A stretch of DNA of 64,000 bases, taken from Echinococcus granulosus (lineage: Eukaryota; Platyhelminthes; Cestoda; Cyclophyllidea; Taeniidae). Under the pieces are notes generated by a model, which did not search any database, was not told where the DNA came from, and saw only the letters and a program-made list of their open reading frames with translations. Positions 24,644 to 33,600 of the stretch are shown here, one piece after another. A program made the translations under genes and the position numbers. Numbering within the stretch: the first letter of the stretch is position 1; each line of letters starts with the position of its first letter. Location of the stretch: assembly GCF_000524195.1 (NCBI RefSeq), contig NW_020170571.1, positions 21,811 through 85,810 on the forward strand, written 5' to 3'.

Positions 24644-27352
24644 GTTTGGTTTAGAATGTGAGAAAAGAAAACTTATCAATCAAGCAACATTTTATGATAT
24701 TTTCTATGAAACATCTGCCTCGAAGTCTCCTAAAAATGATATGCATAGGCTAGTGAATCATCGACAAAATTCTTCTCTGAGCATTGATAAAAGTAAAATA
24801 TTGAGGATACTTCGCTTAGCCCGAGTTAAATTTCCCAGTTTACGTACAGGCATTACATTGATGCGTTTCGTGTTAATTGACCAACGGATTCATTCAGCCG
24901 ACTCGCAAAAACATTTTATGACAATGAAAAATGGCCATTGTTTAGACAGTGAGTCTACAGTTCTGCAACACAGTAATCGGCAGCGTTTAACTGGTAGCAT
25001 TGTTTTTTTGCAAATTTAGGGGCACAGCACGACCGCACACTCCATCTAAAGTAATCCATGTAGAGACAGAAATTTCCGCGGAGAATGATTAAACAAAGTG
25101 GTTGAGATGATGACAATCGACAAGTGCAGTTCAACTTCGTCTACTTCTCTCCTTATCTCTGTCCTTCTCCACCCGATTCAGTCCAGTTCAACCATCAAGC
25201 CTGATTTTCTTCTTTTGACATTTTGTAGTGATCTAGGAAACCCACATTCTGTATATGTGAATCTATTTTGTAAACATCAGAGTACGTGTACACATGCATT
25301 TATATTTGTTGATTATAGAATGCCATTGGTTTATTAACGCCATTTATGCATATGTGTGTGACATACGCCAACGCTATCTCAGTAAACCTCACGGTCATTA
25401 ACTTATTTGAATAGCATGAGTCCGCCGCATGACAACCTAGAGTGGGATGCGTATAACAGAGTGATAACAGACTACTTTCACAGTTCTAATTGCATTGAGT
25501 GACTCTTTTATTTAAAATATTTTTTTTTCCTGTCAAAAATATGTTAAGGCCTTTTAGAACGAAGCGTAGCTACTGTAAGGTTCCCAAACCTATTGCACGA
25601 CCGCTGCCTTTGAACTGTGACTTAGATGTTAACTGCCTGTGATTGCCAAAAAGAATTCACCATGCTTTTTCGTGCGTGGCGACACAATGATGTACTGGTA
25701 CGGTTCGATTGTTTGAAGGATATACACCTTAATTTCCACCTTGATAGCTTTATTTATTGTTCTAACTATTTACACTTCGCTGATGCAGCGACTTCATCAA
25801 CTCTACCCCAGCTCTGGTCTCCTGCGCATTTGTTTCTCGTTGAACTACTCATCTTTCAGACCTAAAATTATCAAATCATAGGGCAAATTACAATGCACTT
25901 CCAAGCCATATCCTCGACAAACAATTTACTGGTACTCTAGCTTTTTGCACCGCTGATTCAGTTTAACTATGGAGCCCCTAGTTGGAAATTATGATGCTAA
26001 ATCTACCACTGGCTTTTCACAAAGTTATGTATTGTCACCAACAAAAATAGTCTTACTTCAGATAAGTGTTTAAAGAGGTAGTACACCTCTACGGAACAAA
26101 AGAACCAAGAGGTTGTGAAAGCTTAAACTTACCTTGTTAAGTAGTAAAGCACTTCACCCACATAAGTGAATGACTTACCCGTTCAATGCTAAGAAGTGAC
26201 CTTGTCTAAGAGGTTTAAGATTCAGCACTGGAATAGCAGCAAACGAAGAAATAATGTTTCGTACCTTCTGCATGGAAACCTTGCATTTTTGGCATAAATG
26301 TTAGATATCGCGTGGCTTACACTACTAACCTCTACACCGTTCAAAATATAATGAAGTTATTTGTGGATCTACCACTTTTGTAATGGCCTCCAGGGTTGAC
26401 TCGGTTGCTCATCCGCATCATGAGACTCCCAATCATTCTCAGATTCAGATTGAATCGGTCTAATATGCACAAAAAACCCCGGTTAAGGCAGCATTCTAGT
26501 ACACTTCCATCGTAGATTAATGAAATTAGACTCAACAAAGCGGATTGCCGCGAAGTTGACGAAAGTCCAGACGCTGCCGTGGCACTACCTACAAGTGCTA
26601 GGCCTCATCCTAATAAAAGTGTAGGCATACCCAACCCTAGAATTACACATCACATCCCAGGTCCATAAAGTGCAGATACAGCCAGGAAGGGCCATTCACG
26701 TTTAAATATGCTTCAGATATAATAATAATGCGGAACCGCTCAGACCAAAGCTTTAAGTAAGATACACAAATTTAAGCAAACCTTCCCCCAAACTTTATAA
26801 AGCAACCGCAAACTCAGAACGTGACGCCTCACCGGAAAATTAAAACAGGGAACCGGGTAGCGTTAGAGTAGCACTGACGCCCACGATCTAGAATTGACGC
26901 TCATCAAGGGATTCACCCAGTCGGCAATGCATCCTCTTTTCTGTGTCAAAACTTATCTATCAAATGAAACCACCTAGACGCGTCTGAAGCAAAACGGCCG
27001 GAGTAGCAGTTAAGGACGACACGCCACGCCCACCATAGCAAAAAATCCTCCACTCGAAATGCTGAAGTCATCTTCGCCACAACCTTCCAGGTGTTTATAA
27101 ACCAAGCCTCTTCAAGATATCCACTACATGTGGTCAAAGATCAGATAGAGGGCAGTGCTACCACCGATGGTAACATTTGAAGGCCACATTGTGTCCCTCC
27201 GTAAATGCAAAAGGAACAGAACAGTGATGAATGGGGGTTCATATGCTCACAAATGGAACCGTAGAAAAGGGAGATGGGATTGAGGGACAAGGAGACAGAG
27301 AAAGAGTATGAATTTCAAGAAGACTAAGCGCGCACACACACAAACGCACAAG
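24644..27352. other. Convergent intergenic region between the HCN-like and G3BP-like genes
   Basis: The first part is probably 3' untranslated sequence of the channel gene. A 150-codon frame from 24567 to 25019 overlaps its last exon in another frame and shows no domain, so I do not call it. A more GC-rich patch from about 26550 to 27130 gave no coding signal on either strand. A short CA tract lies at 27331-27350. Confidence 0.4.
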
Positions 27353-27556
27353 CTAGCGCCTTGAAGCTGCGTTGGCTGCAGTGCGATTGCCACCACCACC
27401 GCCGCCACGAACCGACCCACTTCCGCGGTTTCCGCGACCCGCACCGCCTCCATTATTCCGCATGCCTTCACGCGCGCCCCCAGACTGAGTAAACCCCCCA
27501 CGTGGCTGTTGTTGGTGTTGAAATTGCTGCTGTTGGGGTAATTGGGCCTGTACACA
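27353..27556 (-). CDS. RGG-box exon of the G3BP-like gene (C-terminal exon)
   Basis: Read on the minus strand, this exon gives a glutamine-rich start followed by an Arg/Gly-rich tail with repeated RGG/GGG and NRGSGS-type patches, ending in TAG (27353-27355). RGG boxes at the C-terminus of G3BP bind RNA and are arginine-methylated in known members. The acceptor is TTTTAG at 27557-27558; an alternative CAG would start the exon nine bases later in the same frame. The frame joins in phase with the small exon at 27850-27916, but neither joins in phase to exon 3 of the NTF2-containing part. Confidence 0.65.
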   Translation of the reverse strand, partial: CVQAQLPQQQQFQHQQQPRGGFTQSGGAREGMRNNGGGAGRGNRGSGSVRGGGGGGNRTAANAASRR

Positions 27557-27849
27557 CTAAAATAAAAGCATATCGACAGGATGGCTCAATGTGGACGCCA
27601 GTCCGAGAACCGTCAACCTGTTAGATCAAGAGCCTGTTATTTTGTCACTTGCACTTGCAGCAAAACGGAAATAAACACTAATTAGGAAAGGATAGATAGC
27701 GGAATAGTTATGAGAGCCAGTAAAAAATGCATGTACCAAGAAACCTTCCTCAATTTGCATAAGATTCACCTGTAAAATTATCCTCAGCAAACGATTTAAC
27801 AAAAACTGGTTAACACATGCTTTCAATAACAAATAAGCTCCAAACTCAC

Positions 27850-27916
27850 ATCACCACGATCGCCGTTTGAGTCTCTGCGAGTATCTGTTTGGTGTGGACG
27901 ACCTCCGCTGCGAATT
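27850..27916 (-). CDS. Small Arg/Gly-rich exon of the G3BP-like gene
   Basis: This 67-nt exon has good signals on both sides (TTACAG acceptor, GTGAGT donor). In the frame that joins the RGG exon it codes for 22 residues rich in R, G and D, like the stretch just after the RRM in known G3BPs. It needs two bases from the preceding exon. Exon 3 as read instead ends in a stop, so the connection is unresolved. Confidence 0.5.
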
Positions 27917-27960
27917 CTGTAACAGATAAGATTGGCGATTGGAGGAAGAGAGGGTTTTAC

Positions 27961-28487
27961 TTAAACGTACTGTTTGGGTAGTCCAAGTTTCTGTGTACTA
28001 CTAGCCGGAGTGTTGGTCGTTGGTTGTTCCACTGGTGGCGGCTTTGCAGGTTGAGGTTGTGGTCGGTAAGTGACTACAGAAGAAGCTGGGGCGGAACCTA
28101 TATTCCCGGATGCTCTCTGCGCCCAGCTCATAGGTGCAGTCGAAATTGGTTGTTGTGTGAGTGGTTGCAGCTGTGCTGCTGGCAATGATTCTCGTGGCGG
28201 TGGAGGTGATGGTGCCGGCTGGGACTGTACCACCTGTGCTGAAACCTGTTTCTCAACTACTTTTTGAGGGGGAGGCTCGACCAGAGGTTTGGGAGTCGGA
28301 GTGCGGGGAGAAAGTGGCCTCTCTGCTCCTCTTGGTTCCGGTTCTTGTTCTACCGTCTGGGGTACCTCTGATCGCTTCTCGTGGGCTTGACGCTTTTGTT
28401 CTTGAGCAGCGCCATTAGAAGAGCCTTTTGTGACAGACTTCTCGGAAGTAGGCTTCGTGCCCCTTCTCGCTTCAGTAGCTGTATCGC
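27961..28487 (-). CDS. G3BP-like gene, exon 3: low-complexity middle region
   Basis: About 175 residues with strong P, Q, E and K bias, no globular motif, and an MSWAQRA patch. The exon ends TAA immediately before a GTAAAA donor, followed by a 44-nt putative intron (27917-27960). Confidence 0.75.
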
Positions 28488-29014
28488 CTAGGAGTGGAGC
28501 CATGAAAGGACAGCCTACCTGAAGCGACCTTGGACTCCCCCCTTGCAGGAATGTAGACTCGGTCCTGATAGCGCAGTATGTCACTTAAGACATAAAAATC
28601 TGCGGGACTTTTCTCAAACAGTGTAAAGCTACGCATAAAGCGACGGAATGGTCCATTCGAGACACTAATCTCACCGGATATCTGAATGAAAGCTTAGGTA
28701 ATAAGCGTAATTAAAACCTGGACAAGAGCCGAGTTATTGCATGCCTTCAAAGCATCTATTTTCAAGATTATAACACGCGTCTCCCGCAGTTTTAGCTTAG
28801 AGAAGGCATTGTGTATTTCTGTCTGACCACATATAGGCGGACTCTCATAGATTAAAGTAGAGTCCTCCCCGTAGAATCGGTGCAAAAGTTCTGGACACTT
28901 GTTCATAACAGAATAATACTGCAGAACGAATTGCTCAGCAAGATTTGATAGCGCCATAAAGTCCATTTTAGGCAGCGACGGACCTTCAGTATTGACATCG
29001 CCGTTGGAAACCAT
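27961..29014 (-). CDS. G3BP-like stress-granule protein: NTF2-like domain plus low-complexity region
   Basis: The model joins 29014-28718, 28681-28519 and 28487-27961 on the minus strand, giving 328 residues. G3BPs bind RNA and partner proteins in the cytoplasm and nucleate stress granules through an N-terminal NTF2-like dimerisation domain. Here that domain spans about residues 20-150, with FVLQYYSVMN, LLHRFYG, RRFMRSF and the closing ILRYQD all matching the family. A proline/glutamine/glutamate-rich middle follows and includes an MSWAQRA motif like the SWA motif before the RRM in other G3BPs. The two introns are only 36 nt (28682-28717) and 31 nt (28488-28518). The reading frame ends in TAA exactly at a GTAAAA donor. 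Arg/Gly-rich exons follow at 27916-27850 and 27556-27353, but no RRM (RNP1/RNP2) is visible, so this may be an RRM-less form, a broken gene or an assembly loss. Confidence 0.8.
28519..28681 (-). CDS. G3BP-like gene, exon 2
   Basis: It completes the NTF2-like domain (RRFMRSFTLF to ILRYQDRVY). It is bounded by 36-nt and 31-nt introns. A longer plus-one-frame reading that runs through the 31-nt intron is a shadow. Confidence 0.82.
28718..29014 (-). CDS. G3BP-like gene, exon 1
   Basis: 99 codons from ATG, ending in phase 0 at CAG before GTTTTA. It holds the first two thirds of the NTF2-like domain. A decayed genomic copy of its 3' part, intron included, lies at 30898-31080. Confidence 0.85.
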
Positions 29015-30387
29015 TGCGCGCGCAAAGAATACTAGGAGAATGGTAAGCTACTTGGGAAAGAGGGATATACCCACGACGCAAAAGTAGAAAAGTAATTGGC
29101 TCTTGTAGGGGTACAAGTTAATAAAACAACGACATGTAAAACAAGCCATGCTAATCATGCGCATTACAAGTTTTATTTATTTGGAGTATAAACTGTTGTA
29201 ATTTTTTAGAATAAACACGTTAATATACCTTTAGTTTAAAAAGTGCTTTATTTAGCTATGTAAATTTGACCCGAATTTTTATATTGTTTCATCACAGGGT
29301 TTTATTTATAATAGAGTTTTAGCAAAACCATATGCGTTTCAAAATACAAGGCTAGTATTAAAAGTGTAGCATAGTTAATTTTTAAAATTGAGTGACGTCG
29401 TCGTTTACGGAGGGAACCAAGCTGTCTCTTAAGGATTAGCCACAACCCTAATTTTGACACTATTTAATGCTTTTCGTATATGTAGCACTCAAATGCACTC
29501 TTTATTCTTACAAACCATTATGGATGAAGCCCATACTTTTAAACAGTTTGCTGCTTTTTTGTGTTTTTCATGCATTTCAAGTGTTGATTTTGCAATTTTT
29601 GCTTCAACTGCTTACTAATCTTTTTCTGAGGAACTGTAATTAGAGATAAACGTATTTTAATGTTTGACGAAAAAGTTGTGGTCTGCAGCCTTGGAGCCAC
29701 CGCTTTTTAGTAAACTTCTATTGTTTATTCGGCCCTCGAAGTTAAATGTATCAGTAAAACCCAGTAACTGCCCTCTTGCTATTATCGCTCCCATTAGTAG
29801 TAATTAGCATTGCGATATCCTATTTAAACATGTGCGTAGCACATGTTCGCCCTCCTCAAAGCTGTAATAAGCCAAAGTAGCATGACGGTATGTATGTTGC
29901 TATAGCATAGAAGAGATGAAAGGCCATTATTTGAGCTATATGCCGCAGAGCTCTTGATCCGAAGTACTTGCGTGGCTCTACACACAGATAAACAGAACAT
30001 TAGTTCGCTACGTCTACAATAATACCAACTTCTAACATTGTAGTTTTTCCCAATATATTACCGATTTATCAAATAATACCACCTAGATGTTCACTTTTGC
30101 ATATTTTATGGGGAAAACCGTAACTATTATTGTTTCCAGTTGCAAATTATTTAAGAAATTTGCAAATCCCTTTAGACGGTTTACTTCTAGCTACCCGCTA
30201 AGCGATTAGTACTTTTAATATATATTTTGATATGCGGTATGATGGCACTAGAAACCGCTTCCAGCAATAATTAGTTTCTTTGCTTTTGACTTCTGTGTGC
30301 TTAATTCAGTAAGAAGCACATAAATAGCAAGAGGTCTCTTTATTGCACCAAACTTGGAAATGAAGAAGCTTTTTACTTTAATCAGCA
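29015..30387. other. Intergenic region between the G3BP-like and aerolysin-like genes
   Basis: AT-rich, with no coding signal on either strand. The part next to 29014 should carry the G3BP-like promoter, and the part below 30387 should carry the 3' untranslated region of the neighbour. I saw no convincing element. Confidence 0.4.
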
Positions 30388-30690
30388 TCAAATCTTCTCC
30401 TCGCGTAATTCCACATGTTGTTCGATACCGTAGCTGCATGTGCAAATACCCTCGTTGGTGAATACTACCGATACTGGGTTTCCATTTGGCAAGGGCTTAA
30501 ATCCCTGCTCCGGCCTTAGAAATACTCGCAGATCGTCAATATTGAGCATCGTGACAGGTTGTTTGCGTTTGTTACGAAGAATTACAGAGATCTTTCCCTC
30601 GAACACTGTGTCGACCTGGAATATGCCTGTGTAATTCCCTTCAGTAATAACGAAATCAGCTTTGGTTCGATGACCCGGTTGAATGACAAC
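30388..30690 (-). CDS. Aerolysin-like gene, last exon
   Basis: 100 codons plus TGA. The acceptor is TTTAAAG. The start (VVIQPGHRTKA) continues the exon 1 strand pattern, and the rest is beta-rich (TVFEGKISVILRN, DDLRVFLRP). The tail carries CTC near the C-terminus. Confidence 0.75.
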   Translation of the reverse strand, partial: VVIQPGHRTKADFVITEGNYTGIFQVDTVFEGKISVILRNKRKQPVTMLNIDDLRVFLRPEQGFKPLPNGNPVSVVFTNEGICTCSYGIEQHVELREEKI

Positions 30691-33600
30691 CTTTAAAAAG
30701 AGGTAAAAATATGATATTGAAAAATATATTAGTATGAACTCTTTAAAAGCGCATAAACAATCGCTTTAAGACTTGAGTTTTCCTAGATTCTAGCCCAGTT
30801 CAAGGCGGTTTGGTTTAAAATTGTATGATTCTAAGAACACGTAATGCTAAAAATCTGCACATTTATGTTAGAAATGAAATTTTAAAAGCACATGCATTGA
30901 CAATGATCTCGCTAGATATCCGGATGGATAGTTAGGCAGTAGGCTTAATTGAAACCTGAGCAGAGGCCAAATTCTTAGAGACCTTCAAAGCGTTGGTTTT
31001 CTTGATGATAACACGTGTAGTAGTAAGCAGTATGGATGTCAGCTTGACATGAATAAATGGACTCTCATAAAATCAGTGTGTGGACGAAAGTCACCTAAAG
31101 CCGTCCAAGATGAAATTTGCCCCATTTGAAATAAGAGATTTTTGAGTAAAACAGATCGCAGCAATTTTTTTATTTGACTAAAACCTTCTTAAGAATCTGT
31201 CCATCTAAAGCAGATAAAAGTCCCACAACTTAGATTTATGAAGATGCAGTCTTTGTTTGATGTTACGCGCAAATTTTGAGATATGTAAAGAAAGGAGAGT
31301 CTTCAAAAAGTTTAAAGTAAGGCTTTTTTCAAAGCCAAATTTCAGCAGTTGAATTTTCCATGTGCCGTTTAGTTTGACTTGACATAGTATAGCAAGTCGC
31401 CGTGATTAGGCGTCTAGCAAATTGGACTTTGGACATGCAGTTGGTGTAAAATAGCCCGGGAGCGGGACAAAAAAAATACTCACTGTTAGAGTCCGATCTA
31501 CGACGTTTTCGTCAGTGGAGCTATACAGACGTAAGGGAGGAACTGTACCCGTTTTTACTATTGCTGTAGAGTCTTCGCATTGATTGGAGTCGCATGCGTA
31601 TTTTTTGTAAATGACATGCATTATTCCCAAAAAAGAGATTTTATCTACCCCCTATGCGACTGTGTACCTACCGCGAATACATTGTGAAGTCCAATAGGCT
31701 TTCAGCAAGCTAAGAGATGACATTAGAGATAACTACTGTCTCCGCAATTATTATCAAAACATGGCCTGTTCTGCTAAAACCTGACAGTAACATGAACTTT
31801 GTTATTTTTTTCTCCGAGTCCGAACGTATTGTATTTCGGAACGAAAATGTGAAAGCCTGGTTTGTTTGGCATTTGTAGCTGAATTTTTCGACGAGTTACC
31901 TATGTTGAATGATGGAAGCGAGCATTTCCAAACGGACAAAAGTCTAACCATTCTATTTAAATCTGTAAATCGAGTATTTAACCTGTACAAGTTCTATCTT
32001 CATGGTCTCACTAATACCTAGGTTACTACATTGACCAACATTTACTTTAAGGCTGCATTCTCCTAAGGATGGGAAAGCTATCATTATTTTATTTGTGCCA
32101 AGTAAAAATGGCGGATGATTATGTGCAGGATTAGAATTCTGATTATAAACTTCTATCCTGATGTCCAAAATGGCGTATTCATAGACCTAATCAATGTCAT
32201 AGAGCCTGTCCCAATCATATGCCTCTGGGTTCATCAATAGCCCTACAAATCCATCAGACCCCGTCGATAAAACCCGGTACGATCCATTTTCATGACGCCA
32301 CGTTAAAACGGGTTGTTCTGGCCGAGAGCCAATGAAATTCGAGACTTGATTTGTGAACGCACCAATCACGTAAACGAGCGGAGCCGTTTGCCTCTACATC
32401 CACGTTGCCATAACAGGGAGCTTCCTATCTAGCGCGCATTGTTATTTCGGCCAATCCTTTCTAAATGTAGCTCTCTGCCAATTTAACGATGAGCACTTAT
32501 TGTGTTACACACTGTGAAGTACATACTTGAGTGAAACAAGAATAAAGGATGGATTTGTCTTTTGAGGTCCGATATTCGCCTTGATAAAAGCAGGTGCACC
32601 ACTTGGACCTCCAAACATATACTATATTTGTTTCTATTCTTACGAGTTAGGAATCACAGATTAAAATAAAACCAAACTTAAATTTGAGACAGTGTAGATT
32701 AGATTGTAGCTAGTATTTGTTTCAAACTATTATTTTTACTGATAAAAGTGCTGTTGGAGTTATCGGTGTAATGAGCATTTCCACAGTGCTGTTTTTGGAT
32801 ATGAATCCATCATTCTTATTTAACATTAACAATTTATTTGCTAACTGCACAGCTTGTGTTTGACAAGCTCATTCAAATATATGTGATGCCAGATGTTGCA
32901 GTCTACCATATGCCGCGAAATTGTTCGTACCTACTATCAGAATCGAAGTCTCGGTACTTATTTAATGTAGGGCAAGTATATAAAACACGGACAAATCTTT
33001 TATTCCTAACAGATAGTCAGCCCAATGGAAATTCTTATTCATATGAAAACCAAATTATGACCGTAAAATCATGGTAAATTCCAAATAGTATAAGATCAAA
33101 TGGAAAATACACCTAAATGGATGAAGCTAGTTAGCCAGTTAATAAAGACACGAAAAGTGCTTCACCTCTTCGTGTCCTGCTTGTAAGTTACATGGTAGCT
33201 ATCGCCATCACAGTGGTCGGATGTACTGACAGAATTCAGACCCCTCCATCACTGTTTAAACCAGAGAAGTCACGCTTTGCAAACGGTATCATGGTTCAGC
33301 CTTGTTTTTCAAGGGTTCCACGCTCCGGCTACGTGACAGATACCAGCAAGCTTGCTATAAATAAAATGACTTCCCTCTCCGACGTTTGTGATAATTAATA
33401 CTTATCTGCAGAAGACATTTAATATTCACGAAACGGGCGCTAGCTAGAGCACAAGGAATCGGATTCTCGGTCAAATTGGTAGGTTTAGATTCGCGTAGTT
33501 TTACGTGCAGGTAGTAAGAGCCATAATCATCAGCTCAATTTAGATCGGTAAGTAGGGGCTTTAAGAGTTGGCACAATTCTAATTAACCAATCTGTATGAA

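Noticed and set aside
24567..25019. 150-codon plus-strand frame
   Set aside because: It overlaps the HCN-like last exon in another frame and runs into the 3' flank. It has no domain or splice support.
27331..27350. Microsatellite near the RGG exon
   Set aside because: Short, imperfect CA tract just outside the coding exon with no sign of function.
28488..28584. First 30 or so codons of a 207-codon minus-strand frame (27961-28584)
   Set aside because: This part is exon 2 in the wrong frame plus the 31-nt intron. Only the portion from 28487 downwards is real coding.
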